A DNA stretch of 64,000 nt from Kryptolebias marmoratus (taxonomy: Eukaryota; Chordata; Actinopteri; Cyprinodontiformes; Rivulidae): assembly GCF_001649575.2 (NCBI RefSeq), contig NC_051451.1, forward strand, positions 23,791,548 to 23,855,547. The letters run 5' to 3'. Below, piece by piece: positions 11,811 to 24,687 of the stretch; within the stretch, counting starts at the first letter, position 1, and the number at the start of each line of letters is the position of its first letter. The notes beneath the pieces were generated by a model, which was not told the origin of the DNA, did no database searches, and was given only the letters and a program-made list of their open reading frames with translations. The position numbers and the translations under genes were made by a program.

Positions 11811-13232
11811 AACACATCATGCAAAGAGATCTCACTTATAAAGGCCATTTATAAGTTTTTTTAACCAAAACTGCTATTACTCCATCATTTATCATCATAA
11901 GATGATCCTAATTTAAAACATGAAAGATATGATTCATTTATAGATATTGTTTATATAATAGTTTCCTTTAAAAAATGATTAATTATTTCCAAAAAGGAGC
12001 TAAAACCAAAACAAGTTCACACCTCTTACAGTATTATCGTGCCAGACAACACACGGATGCGTAAACTGTGTAAAAACCACAGGGGGTACCTCCAACACAT
12101 ACAGTTTAGTCTGCTTCTTTTATTTTCTGTACATGCTACATTGCTAAGCAACACAGTGATTGCTATGGTCCATTTTTGGGAGGAGCTGCAGCCCATCAGT
12201 GACTAATGACAGTGATGCTGTACTGAACTGTTTGAGCATCATGCTGGGAGTTATTAACTTTGCCCAATGTTTTGCACAATATGTTCCAGATACAACATCT
12301 TTGTTGTGTTATCTTCAGTGCATAATATTCATATTATAATTCAGTGTTGCTTGCTCCATTGTATCTCTAAAAAAAAACTCTAAAAATTTAAAGTGAGCAG
12401 TTGAAAGTCACAACCCCAGCAGGCCTATGAACAAAAACTGTGAAGACACTGTGTATCACTTAGTGTTTTCACCAGGGAGAACCAGTTGAAATCTTAGTTC
12501 ATTAAAAACTCACACTCATTTTTAACTGATTTTATTGGTGAACCTTTCGTACTGTTGACAGGTTTTTACAGGTAACCTCTTAGCATGATTTGACTTAAAA
12601 TTTGCAGCTGGTTTTTAAGGTGCTGAATCAGGAGTTGCATTTATACAGTTTTTTTTTAATGAAAAAACACATTTTTAAGAGGATCTGATCCAACAAAAGA
12701 CATTTCTTAAATCTTTGTATTCCCACTGACAGTCACAGGGCTAAAGAAACATCTTTGCTTTTTCTGAAAAGAAAAGTTGCATTACAATTTTACATGAGAT
12801 GATTCGATTACATTGAGGAAACAAGACCTACCGTATATATTTCTGTGTAGATTAGACGTTTGTTGGCAGGAAAACCTCATGAAGTTTAACTACAAAGTGC
12901 TTGAATGACCTAAACTGAATCAGAAATAATGTCTGATGTAATTCCACAAATCGCCTCTTTGAAGTGATAATAATAGTAATAATTCACAAGGATTTATTTA
13001 GTTTTTGCTATTTCTTTTAAGATTGTGTACTTTGTGAATAATTAAAATGAATGAGTGCTTAAAGAATTGAGCAATTGAAACAGAGCGATAACATTAGATG
13101 AAACTTGATGAAACTTGCACATTGTGATGTAAATCATTGTCATCTCTGCTTTGCTGGTTTCATGTCATGATGCCTACTCTTTGCTGTGTTAGAAGATCTG
13201 AGTACATTTTATTGTATCATTAATATTAGTAT
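11811..13232. other. Unassigned non-coding DNA, no gene recognised
   Basis: A+T-rich DNA with poly(A)/poly(T) runs. A perfect tandem pair of the decamer GATGAAACTT lies at about 13097-13116. No coding region or known transposon was recognised. Confidence 0.5.
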
Positions 13233-13440
13233 CACCCACATCGAAGGTGAGAGGTGATGAAGTTTTTGTGTGTGCCTGTATGTTCTTGTCTGTAGTGATA
13301 GCAAAATACTGCATCCCATAAACCAGCAGACAGTTTTTAATGAAACTCTAAGAAACTAATCAATAGATAACAATCTAGAACTGATTAACTTTTAGAGTCA
13401 ACCCAATTTAAAATGGCCATAGAAGATGGCCGTTAATTGT
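13233..13440 (+). repeat. Family A dispersed repeat, 5' part
   Basis: This copy shows the family's apparent 5' end: CACCCACATCGAAGGTGAGA, then GTTTTTGTGTGTGCCTGTAT. It goes on to TAGCAAAATACTGCATCCCA, GAACTGATTAACTTTTAGAG and an AAAATGGCC block. It ends soon after, so only one internal unit is present. Confidence 0.75.
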
Positions 13441-15080
13441 TTTTGATGTTTTAGGTAGGAACAAAAACTCTGTGAAGCATAAATGGCACAACAGAGTTTC
13501 AAATTTTACTCAAATGTACCTACTTGTGTGGTGGACAAAGTTTTTTCATTATTATTAATATTAGTTTCTATCTACAGTATGTTTGAGTCTGGTTGCTGTG
13601 ACTCAACATAAAATGGTTGCCTGTAATTTCAGAGGAAGGCTCTACTTGCTCAGCGAATCTTCTAATATTTATTTAGCACATTGCACACACAAATGGATGT
13701 CAAGGTCTGAAATAAGGTTGATCCAAAAGAGACTCAGTGAGTCCCATCAGCATCGGAGCTGCTCCTTGTTGCAAAACAAAAAGAGGTTATTTCCGCTCAT
13801 GCATCATGTTGCACGCTCCATTGTCATTTTTTTCACCTCAAGTCTCCTCGCAGTAGCTGGAATATTAGTGAAATGCTTCACAACCTGCAAGCAAATAGAA
13901 GGCTTTTACAGCTGGTGATTTCCAAAAGACTTATTCAACTAAATGAAGTCAGAGCCTTCATGGTGTAGGAGCACAAGTCTTTCCCTCTTAGCAGACCAGA
14001 AATACATACAGTGCAAATGTCATGAGTTTGTTATTCCTTGCTTCCAAGGAGCCATACTTTCTTGTAATCCTTTTAAGTGGTCTTGAGCAACATTTTTTCA
14101 TGCTCTCTGAAGGTCTTTTAAATTTATTCTTTCTTTGGATTTTGGTACTTGATCATGACAGCATACTGTTCAGCTTAACAATGAAGAAAGGAGACAAAAA
14201 AAGTTATGTTTTTATTTTTATGAGCAGGTGGGTTTAAATTATAACTGCAAACCAATGGAAGGTAATATCTCCTAAAATTGGACCCTAAAGGCAGCCATTA
14301 AAATATAATGAGAACGTGAAAAAACTGAGAAACCTAATGTAGGCAGGGTTGCAGTTGAAAGAAAAAAAGTCCAACCACAATACAATAAAATCCTTTTTTT
14401 GCTTTTGTAGGCTACCATTCAAACCACAATATGCAGATCTCCAGTGTGAAAGACGACAGTCATTTGTAAAACCTGCAAATCAGTTTACTGATTTAGACAA
14501 ATGACTAAAGATCAGTACACCCTTTCAAAAAAGCTGTTTAGTCTGATTGTATTAAAAGTTGGCTAATTCTTTTTATAAACAATGTTTTAAACAAGCAAAA
14601 AGTGTTAAGTTTGAAAGTAAAGAAGGGTCTTAACTTTTTTGTTTAATACAAGGCTGCAACGCTGCATGTATAAGGGCATCTAGAACACGTCCTGAAATAC
14701 AAGAGGTATTTATCAACAAGAGAATTTAGAGTATGACCCAACAGTATTAAAATGTCTTTAAATAGACAGAAAAAGCCACTGTTTGAGGTGCTGTTTGTTT
14801 GAGGGATCGTTTGTAGGCCACAGGTGTTTGCTACTTTTGTTACTGAGGAGAAAGGTGCAGCCTTAACTTAGATTAAAACAAGGTCAAAGTTACAGTAAGT
14901 ACTGGAAAATCACCAGTTTTGTACAGAGCAAATACTTCACAGAAGCCCATCTGTACTGGACCGACGATGGGACACTGTCTCTTATTCATCCATGGGTTGT
15001 ATGTATTCATGTATTTGCAGCTCTTACTGGCAGAGGAAGTCTGACCTAATGGTGGGAGTTTGAGAACTTTGTGATTTCTG
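13441..15080. other. Unassigned non-coding DNA, no gene recognised
   Basis: Frames of 111 codons (13583-13918) and 71 codons (14022-14237) are open on the plus strand. They match no family and have no convincing splice or promoter context. No transposon was recognised. The block is best treated as non-coding. Confidence 0.45.
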
Positions 15081-15113
15081 AGGGGGTACTCATAAAAAGT
15101 TTGAGAACATCTG
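15081..15113 (-). mobile_element. hAT-like terminal fragment
   Basis: The minus strand reads CAGATGTTCTCAAACTTTTT followed by ATGAGTACCCCC. This is the usual form of a hAT terminal inverted repeat (CAGNGGTTCTCAAACTTTTT, then an AGTACC block). It is oriented opposite to the fragment at 6087. No internal hAT sequence was identified between them, so they are more likely two independent remnants than one element. Confidence 0.45.
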
Positions 15114-16024
15114 GTCTAGACCAATATTTTAGTTCACTAAATCTTTAAATACTACGTTGAGCAATATTTATATTAAAACTAATGAAATCATTTATTAATG
15201 TGGTTTCTTTTCTAGCTCCACTCTTATGTTTAAAAATGGTTACGTTTTGCTTCAAAGATGGTCACAGTTTTAAATCATAAACCAATGAGTTTCTCTCCTA
15301 TTTCTGTACAGTTTTTGAGCCTGGGCTGTCCTTGCACAACTAGTTTGTTCCAGATTTTTCTCAGTAACCTTGAGTCCTTCCCTCAGGCAGAAACCGAGAG
15401 GTCTTACTGCACTAGTGATCAGGATCTCAGCAAAACTAATTTGTTTGTCCACCATTTATGTGATGTTTCTGTTTTGTTTGTATTTTTAGAGTCTAATAAA
15501 CTTTCCAGCACAGTCAAATAAACTTGCAAGCACATATTGACTTTTAATCACAAACTGATATTTTTCTTTAACCCAAACTCATTTAAATTATTTAGGAGCA
15601 GTAAAAGGCTGACATGTCTTTAGGTGCAAAATCCACGAGAAAGATGGACGCAAACCCATTTTGAAAGACTGCTGCTCTCCTTTAAAACTCTAATTATGTA
15701 ATTCAGTGGAAGTGCTTTTTACATCTTCAGTTTACTCAGATTCAACATAATCTTTTTTTCAAAAGATAAACACTAACAGCTCTTCATCTATAATCAAAAT
15801 ATCTCTATAGAAGAGACAGATGGTTTCAAACCCCAGCTCCACTTGATTGGCCTTGTGAGATTAAAAAAATTCACTTCACTCAGTTGGATTTAAAATTTTA
15901 TTGAATTAATGCCAGCAATAATTTGGCCCCTCTGCAAGACAGTATTTGTAGGAGAATAACAACATAAAAGAAGATTTGTCTTTCTGCAGATTGTTTTGTG
16001 TTGACTCTATGTTATTTATGCGTT
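15114..16024. other. Unassigned non-coding DNA, no gene recognised
   Basis: A+T-rich, with no recognised repeat family or gene. An 87-codon frame at 15258-15521 overlaps a 61-codon frame on the other strand and looks random. Confidence 0.5.
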
Positions 16025-16290
16025 CAACCAATTGTTAAACATTTTGGAATCAGCCGACTTTAAGATGGTCGCTACAGCTAATCAGCATTACCCAAAACAT
16101 AAATGGCTAAATCCTGGTGAATTTAACAGACACTGAGATAAAACTTGATGTAGTAGTAGCTGAGAGTTATTCATATCCCATAGTCCGAGCGTGACCATGT
16201 AGCTGACTAAAACAGCTACAACTCAGTCATTTCTCAGCGTAGCTCTGGCAGGCAATACGCATTCCTTCACAGAATGCCAGGCCTTTATTC
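16025..16290 (+). repeat. Family A dispersed repeat, 3' part
   Basis: This copy starts in the middle of the unit. It includes TAAGATGGTCGCTACAGCTA, AATCAGCATTACCCAAAACA, GTAGTAGCTGAGAGTTATTC and ACTAAAACAGCTACAACTCA, and ends in the family's 3' terminal block (GGCAATACGCATTCCTTCAC, then AGGCCTTTATTC). Confidence 0.75.
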
Positions 16291-19200
16291 CACAAAGGCT
16301 TTTGTTGTTGTTGTTTTACTGAACAAATGGACATGGGTAGATAGTGTAAAAAAGGCAATTTAGAGCAAAAAATAAAAATAAAAACATAAAATACTAAGCT
16401 TGTTCCTCCTCCAAAAAGGATATAGTTGCCTAGAAACTTGTTCTAAGATAAATGAAAGAAATTAATGTTTTTTATAATTGTTTTTTATTATTTTGCTCTT
16501 TTTAAAGCAAATCTTTTAGACAGTGTCAACTAAGTGCTAATCACTTTGTTTGAAACATTGTCCAGACAGGGGTTTTGACTGTATCGACTATATTTACCCT
16601 TATACTTTGATATATTCAACGATTACATAATTCTGTTGCTTTAAAGCTTATGTATATTGTACATTTTTTTACCCCAGCTGTTTGGAAGCACTGTAGACAT
16701 GTATTGCTTCTTGAAACCAGAATGATAAATTAATGTACATTTCTCACTTGAAAGAACCAGGTATATTGTATTTTATAACAGGTAATTCATTTTCTTTTCA
16801 CAGCATGTCTTTTCTTTTTGCTGTAACTGTTATTATGAGGGCTTCTCACTATTATTTACACAGTGACAGCTTAAATCATACCCCGCTTTATCATTTATTG
16901 CACTCGAAACTGGACAAGAATTTACAAAACAAGCATCATACTAAATTATTTTTTGTTCAAATATTTCATCTTACAACACCGACATAATCAATAGTGCCAG
17001 ACATCTAGCTGGAGGATTTTTATCATAGAAACTTAAAGGATCAGCAGTTAATTCAAATAATCATATGACTGAAGAGATGTCGTTTAAAACATAATCAGAA
17101 AAGACAAGACTGGAAAAATAACTGATAGATTTTTAGGAGTGAAAGTGACACAGCAATAAAAAAAATATAGTTAACAAGTTGTAAGTTTCAGCTGATTGAA
17201 TATGTTTGTGAAGACAAATCAAATCTTTATCAGTGATGCTCTTGGAGTTGTGTAAGTGTGTGTGGAGTAAAAAAAAACAACTGAATTGCTGATTATAGTA
17301 TAGGTTTGAGTCCACTAGACGCTTATTAAGAATGTGAAACAAAACAGTCAGGTAGTAATACTTCAAATCATTGCATAAGATCTAAATAATAACTGAGAAG
17401 CCAACAACACTTTAAGAGGAACAAAAACAGGAAGTCAGTGTATGAGAAATGGTTTGGGAGATGAGTATGTGCAGTCAGTTTGAGGCTGTTCAGATGTGTT
17501 GTTACAAGTTTGTTTTGGGTGACTTGACTGCATTTGACTCCTCTGTTCACTCTTGGTAGTAAACTGTGTACTCCAAAATGTTTTGCAATCAGATGTCAAT
17601 TAACCTCGCTGCATGCAGATACACACAGCCACGTCAAACGATGGGAGGTTAATGGACAACAAACAGGACATCAGCAGGTCTGCTGTAAAAAGAACAATAC
17701 ATTCAGACATCTAATTTGACAGTCTGAGTCACATGTTTGTAGCTTTATTGCTTGATAAGCTTAATTACATGGTAGATGCAATATAAGAGAAATAAATGCC
17801 CATACAGAATGATGAGTGACTTCACAGAGCTCAGTGTCAGAACAAAGACTAAAGAATTTAACCTGCAACAATCAACCGTTCACAGCCATCAGTGGTTCTC
17901 TACACAGCTCCACTGTGACTTTAACATCAGCTCTGGGTTTAATTAGATGAATATAATGCAACATAATGTCGCTCATGTTCAGACCATCATTCTCTGATTG
18001 ACACATCAAATTATAACATACAGTGACCACAGCAGGTCAGAAACCAGTCCAAACAAACTTACCCATACAACGCCCTATATCCACTTTTAATTAGCTTGTG
18101 TAATTATCTTTAACACGACACGTCCACTCTCCTGCTTGTGCCATGTCACAGTTCAGTAGGAGGACCTACAGTGGAGCTCAGGATGGATTGTGGTCAGTTG
18201 ATCAAGCATATGCAGATAAAAGGGATCCAGACAACCTTAGAAGGCTCAATATGGATCGATGCTGTTCAGACTGTATTTAGCTCCATCTGAATCCAATCTG
18301 ATCACTAAGAGTTGTGTTTAATGGTAGGTCTGATCAACCTCTTCATGAACGATGATTACATATAGTTTTAATATCACTCAATAACTGTTCATAATATTGT
18401 TAGTTTTAGGGTCTGAAATATTTGTTATTTTGCAACTGTTCTGCAGGATCACATAACACCTAAATAGAAAAACACAAGTTCTGTATTTTTAGAGTCCCTC
18501 TAATGAGTTTGGAAGCAGTTCATATAGTTTAAGGATTGGTTTCCAAAACTTTCACTTAACTAGATAATCTGAGTTAAATATTAGTGTTGACTCAAGTCTT
18601 CTCAGATGAATATTCCCTCCATAACGTTGGGTGATTTGGGGATAAATGGACCCAAAACTCCTGTAGGCTGATCTAAGCATCACTGGAACTAATTACATTT
18701 TATGGTAATTATAATGTTTACAACTCATACTTCCAGGGCTTCACGAAACCTAAGATACAGAAAAGGTTTACACAGCTTGCAAATGGATTTACTTTAAATA
18801 TTTACTTTACAAATGATTAAACTTCAGCAAAATAGATTTTTCTTGTGTCACTGGTGTTGAGCAGAACGACTCCAGATAGATTTCATTCACAAAGACAACA
18901 CTGCTCTGTTACCTCCCATGCAAACAGTTGCTGATGCTTTGATGCGACTGCTTCATTGTCTTATAGTGTTGTTTATACAAAGTGGCATTCATGAGTCAAA
19001 TTATTATTGGCACTCAGTGTTCATCACTTATAATGAGCAATATAATCAACCAATTACTTTCATAATAGTCTGTGTTGGCTTCCAATTTGCCCAGGAATGA
19101 ATTCCTCTCCAGGTTTTATCACTTTCAAGAGGGAAACTATCAGTACATCAGATCATAGAAAAATTAATCCCTAAATTGAAACTGGGTTCAAATAAAAATT

Positions 19201-20705
19201 CATTGACTTCAACTAAGGAGAATGAAAATAAAATCTATTATGAAGTCTTCTCATGTCTTATATGACATACCAGCTGCCTCTCAGGATTTATTATTTAAAG
19301 AGTTTGGAGGTTTATGTATAAAAAAGGTCCTATAATCAATGTAGAAAACATCCTGCTTTAGCTGGGCCTCATCACATGTGTGACTGTTCGGTGTCTTATC
19401 AAACAAGGATGTAAACATGCACACTGCTCACATAGGGATAAATAAGATTTGCTCCACAACTGATTCTTATCGCCACAGATTTTTTTTTTCCCCCAGAGGC
19501 AGTACTTCACAGATAACATGATTACTTATATTTCTGTGTGCTTATTTTCCTGTTCAAATAATTTACATCTACAATGCACTAACAACAACAACATGGTTAA
19601 GATTAGGCTGTGATTTTATAGGAAAAAGCCATTTTTTATATCTTTTTGTGTTCCACTATAAATTACATGTACATGGATACATGTAATAACTGTGAAGGTG
19701 GGAATTGCTGTGCCCTGCAGAACCGGTTTTGACTTTTAATGGGAAAATGGTTGTTAAAGTGAAAGACCCTTTCTGCAAATCTTTCCATTTGGGTTGCAGT
19801 GCAAAGCAGCCTTTATTTTCTTGGTGGAGGATGAAAGCTCTCCACATGAAGATGTACTAGAGGTTACTGAAGAGTGATGTTTTTAGGGGGTGGTATTTAT
19901 AAATCAGACCATGTAAAAGCAAGTTTGGAGCATGAAAATAACAAAATTATGTAGAATGCAAATGTTAATATGTGTTTTCATTTAATACTGTAAAATGTAA
20001 ACAACAAAACATAAGTGGTACTAATAAGTGGGCTTCTGTGGTAAAGGATTGTAGAGCAAAATATTGTTGCTGTTAGGCAAAAATCTTGCATCTCTAAAAA
20101 AATGAAACTTTTCAGTAAATAGAATTTTTTTTTCAAAACAAATCAACTGTTTAGTCACAACTTCACCAGCTCTTTTTGACAGTTTTCATTGGTTTTCCAT
20201 CCACAGAACCACAGACAAATGTGAAGGATCACTAATAGTGTTATTTATTGCAAAACAAATGAAAATGATGAAAAATGGGGAAAAAAAGTTTTTGCCTGAC
20301 AGCAACAATATTAATAAAAAAAATATTGGATCACGATGGGGCACAATTTTTCCACAGGAGTCAGATGTTCTACATCTGATAGGACTTTTTTTTTTTTAAT
20401 ATTCACTTATACTCAAATTGAGTGTTTTTATTCACCAAAATATAACCAAAATGAAGCCAATGTTTGCACTGCAAAAAAAAGTAATAATAATAATAAAATA
20501 TTTTCCTCTTGCAATTTTCAGGTCATATTCAAAATCATGTCCTTTCATTCTTTCACTACATCCCTTAATGTTTAACAAGCACAGAGTGGTTTATTTTATG
20601 GATTTTCTTCCATAACAAATATTTAGATTTTACAAAACAGGAAAACCTCAGGTGAAATACAGACCTTTAAAAACCCAGAAAAACTACAAAAGAGGTTCTG
20701 TAAAT
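16291..20705. other. Unassigned non-coding DNA, no gene recognised
   Basis: This long stretch has no recognised transposon, tandem repeat or gene. Open frames are at most about 84 codons and unremarkable. Two stretches (about 17820-18060 and 18120-18330) are of higher complexity and lower poly(A)/poly(T) content than their surroundings. I see no further structure. Confidence 0.5.
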
Positions 20706-20729
20706 ACTATACTATATATATATATATAA
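20706..20729. repeat. Short (TA)n run
   Basis: A TA dinucleotide run preceded by the related ACTATACTATA sequence. Confidence 0.85.
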
Positions 20730-23700
20730 TTTCATGCTGAAAATAGCTGCCCTGTGATGTTGATGGGATCAGTATTATTAAATCTTATCAAAGATTTTTT
20801 GCTGCACTTCACATTGAATAAATCTTCAAAATCTGAGATATTTTCAAGTGGTTATGTGAATATTGTCTTTAAATAATAATAAATACTACAGTATTTGTTT
20901 CATTTTTAAAGCACAGCTACATTGGGGGGCAGTATTAGGAAAAGTAGGTGTAGAATTAAACTAGAATGATATTTTAACTCTCATATTACTGGAACCTAAC
21001 ATTACTTGTATAAGTGTACAGCTGAGAAACTTTTTTCAAAAGAGTCAAGAATAAGCTGCTGTTGCAAGTCATGCAGGCTTCCAGAGAGGGAGGACTGACC
21101 GAACAGTGAGAGGTGGTGTCAAGCCCACAGAGATTTAAAAATATATATTTATATATGTGTTGCAACAAATATGACTTTGTGCAGGTTTTTCCTTGAATCC
21201 CTGACTGACTCCAAAGAACATAAATCACAGAGTGTGTTTGAGTTCTTGCTTCTCCTTTAAGACGTTTCTGTATTATAGACGTCGTTGGACAGCTTTATGA
21301 TTCAGAAAGGTCCACAAAGAGCATCAAGATGGAGAAATATGCTAAATATGGTGTTTTTTTCTTTTGTTGTGAATGCAAATGACATTGTTGGCCGTTTCTA
21401 CGTTTATTTTTCTACGAAACCTTTGGCACTGACATTAGTGGCTTAAACTACGGTGAAAACATTTGCATCGCTAATATATCACCACTAACATAACTTTATG
21501 AAAAAAAGGTAAACAATTTGCCAGACAGAAAGAACAATATAAAGTGAATTGTTAACTTTTAATCTGGAGCATTATAGCAGCCTAAAATATCCAGTGTGTG
21601 TTTGTAAGCAGAGGTTATGGAATTATAAAATAAATAAATAAAGTTTGAATGACCTATTTTTAATGCTGCTGCAAAAATTAAACCATCTAATACATTAAAT
21701 CTGAACATACCAACAACATATAACTTGTCTTCCAATAAATCTGTCCTTTACTGGATCCTTCACTGGCAAAAATCTGTCTTTTACTGGATATGCCCATTTG
21801 CAATGACCAGTAGAAAATAATGAGACTCAACAGATCCAGTAAAATCCCCTGTTTAGATGAGAAACACAATGCATTTGTTGGCTGTAAAATGGTCCTCTAG
21901 ACCATTAGAAGAGGTTTCGTTTATACTGCCTAGGGGTTTTGCACAAGACCCAGATACACTTAATGACATATCCACACTGCACTCATGCTGTGAGTTTTAA
22001 AGCGAACGAGAAAATTGGGATGTTAGTTATTACTCATGTCCTCCTTCACTCCCATCTCTCTGGCCAGTGTAACAGAGAGAGAGAGATTGAGAGCTCCATG
22101 GACATAAAATGGAGCATGGCTTTTGACAGGGCAAGAAAGGGTGAGACGGAACCTCAGAGTGAAGAGTGGGGGAAAATGGGAGACAAGGTTTAATCTACTG
22201 AAATTGGGTTAATGCACTATGAAGTCCCTGTACTATGCCTGCAAGAGATTTATTTGTTTTGAATGTGGGAAGTGACACACAACTGAAGCAGGAAGGAGAA
22301 CAAAGAGAAGGTGCCCCCCTCTGTGAGACTGATTTTGGATTGTGGAGAAAAATGGAGGTACGGAGATATGGGAGCAGTTTATGGCCCTGACTTGAATTTA
22401 AATGGGTTTCTAAAAGACCTACACAGAGAATGTTTTCTGGTAGCGGTGTGCTTACACCCAGTCTGTACATTTTTTGTGTGCTCGCACAGTGGAAATGAAA
22501 GGTGTGCTTGAATAGCAAGATTGATGTCTTCCTGACAGCTAGACTCCCACATACTGACCTGATTTTTTTATTTCATTTATTTTCCAACAAGACATTCAGA
22601 TGACTTTTGTTCACTCTATACATGTACGTTGTACATACTGTATATATATTAGGGTGTGTTATTTTTAACCACAAGGCTACGGTGCTCATATTGACATGAA
22701 ATGTAGAACATCCACCAATTAACTTGACTAATCACAAGCAAGAAGGGAAAAATTACAACATCACATGTTATGAATTGCAGATGGTGAGTATAAGCAGGAC
22801 TCAGATTAATTAAATAAGGCTAACAATAAACAAGGAAATCACTAGATGATTTGACAAAGAACTGAAGAAAACCAGGAAGTTGATATACTGGGATGGGTGT
22901 TTACTGAATGACTAAAGGTGTGCTGACTACTAATGAACAGGTTGAAGTTGAAGTTAAAAGGGGAACTTTACTTAACAAAATATCAAAAACATTTAAAGAA
23001 AACAAAGTAATTTAATGTGAAAATGAATGTGAATATACAGACAGAATGTCACAATTTCACTTTCATCTGCTTTGAGTAAACAAAGTGGCAGCTTAACTAA
23101 CAAAGATTTAACCAATTAACAATTGTTGCAAATATTTAACAGTCAAGAGGATTAATTTTTGGAGTAAACCTATTCAGCTTCTGTTTTAGACTCGGTTCTG
23201 CTGAGATGTTTTATGAAGTCGTTTGTCTGTGAAAGTCAAATGTAGCACTAACTATGGGACAAACAGAGGAGACAAGAGACATTGTCACTGTTCAGTGTCA
23301 TGCCAGTGCTTTTTTTGACATTCTCTGTGAGAATTTTTGGTCAGAAGGCAACACTTTTACATTTTTTGATTTCTTATCTGAAAACACAACCTACCCTGGA
23401 GCAAGTAAGCATGTAAATTCCATCTTAATTTGCCCCAGTCATAAGAAGTGAACCAGCTTTATAGAATGGAAAATGCAGAACTGAACCTTAAGTAACCTCC
23501 CCAAGATACTAATTATATATATAAAGACATGTGAAGCATATAAGATCCCCTTTCCATAAAAAGGGGAACTGAAGTGAAGGCTCATAGGAGATAGCAGGAG
23601 TATGGCGACAAATAAAACTATTTCCTACTTGCACTGTACATAATTCTGACTTACTTACTTAGGGTCTCTATACTTCTAAACTGAAGGCAATGCTGTAGAA

Positions 23701-24223
23701 GTTAATCAAAGAATCTAAAAACAGGGAGAAAATGAATTTTGGCATGGCATGGAGATAACTAAACGCACATATCAATGAGGATCTTGCAAAGAACAAAGGA
23801 ATTTTTGGACCATACAGAAGAGATGTGGGTGAGGCAATCAATAACAGAGTATGAAGGAAATACAAGTAGCAAAACTTAGTGAAATGTCTTGGGGAAAAAT
23901 ATTTCTAAATAACAGAAAAAAAGAAAAATTTTAAAACAAGCAACAACGAAAAAACATAATAGTTCATTTTGCACCATCAACTCAGTAAATGATACTCGTA
24001 TAACAACAGAGGAAGTTTCTTTAACTGTAAATTCAAAGCTTCTTTTGTGGTATAACACAAAACTCTACAGGTTTAGAAATTTTTCAGTTGCAAACCATAT
24101 TGTTAACTGTGAATCCAACAAAAAAAACTTGTTTTTCAAGGTTAAAAGGTTAAAATCCATGGTAGATTTTCTGTGTAACGGAGTCAATGCTTAAAAGATT
24201 TATTTCAGTCAATATTATACTGG
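20730..24223. other. Unassigned non-coding DNA with one short direct repeat
   Basis: No gene or known transposon was recognised. Two copies of a 20-base sequence, AAATCTGTCCTTTACTGGAT and AAATCTGTCTTTTACTGGAT, lie at 21737-21756 and 21770-21789, with one difference and a 33-bp period. A frame of 107 codons on the minus strand (22195-22518) overlaps a plus-strand frame and has no recognised homology. Confidence 0.5.
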
Positions 24224-24357
24224 GACTTGTGATGTACTGGCGATTTGTCAAGGCTGTACCCCCACTGCTGGTCTAACGGCAGCTGAATGGATGCCAGCAC
24301 CCTGCGACACTGAACAGGAACAAGCAGGTAAAGAAAATGAATGGATGAATGAATTTT
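24224..24357 (+). mobile_element. SINE 3' half (fish tRNA-derived type with GATG-like tail)
   Basis: It matches the 3' half of an abundant fish SINE-like repeat: TGATGTACTGGCGATTTGTC, then a GTACCCCC block, GGATGCCAGCACCCTGCGAC, and a tail of AAAGAAAATGAATGGATGAA. The 5' tRNA-like half is absent. It lies about 40 bp from a second copy in the same orientation. The assignment is from remembered consensus form. Confidence 0.65.
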
Positions 24358-24397
24358 TTTGTTTGTTTTTGTGTGTGTGTGTTGTTTTGTCTGTCCA

Positions 24398-24687
24398 GGT
24401 GGTGTGGCAGGCAGTGGTTAGAGCTGTAGCCTCAAGGCAAGAAGGTCGCAGGTTGGAGTTTGTGTGGACTTTGCATGTTCTTCCCTTCACGCGTGCGTAA
24501 CTCTAAAATGTCACCAGGTGTGAGTCAGAACATGAATGTCTCGTTTGTCTCTAAGTGGCCTTGTGATGGTCCTGCAAACTGTCCAGGGTGTACCCGGCCT
24601 CTCGTCCAATGACTGGTCAAGATAGGCACCAGCTCATCTTAACCCTGTGCAGAAAGTGGTTTAGAAAATGGATGGATGATTGTCCAA
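24398..24687 (+). mobile_element. tRNA-derived SINE, near complete with internal deletion
   Basis: The 5' part reads as a decayed tRNA-like head: GGCAGTGGTTAGAGCTGTAG (box A region), CAAGGCAAGAAGGTCGCAGG, and GGTTGGAGTTT in place of the box B GGTTCGANTCC. The body continues with GTGTGGACTTTGCATGTTCT, GTTTGTCTCTAAGTGGCCTT and GTCCAGGGTGTACCCGGCCT, and ends in AGAAAATGGATGGATGA. The segment that normally contains GGTTTCCTCCCACAGTCC-type sequence is missing. Same family and orientation as the half copy just upstream. Confidence 0.7.

Noticed and set aside
6087..15113. One large hAT transposon bounded by the two hAT-like ends
   Set aside because: The ends are about 9 kb apart and no hAT transposase or internal sequence was recognised between them. 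Two separate remnants is the simpler reading.
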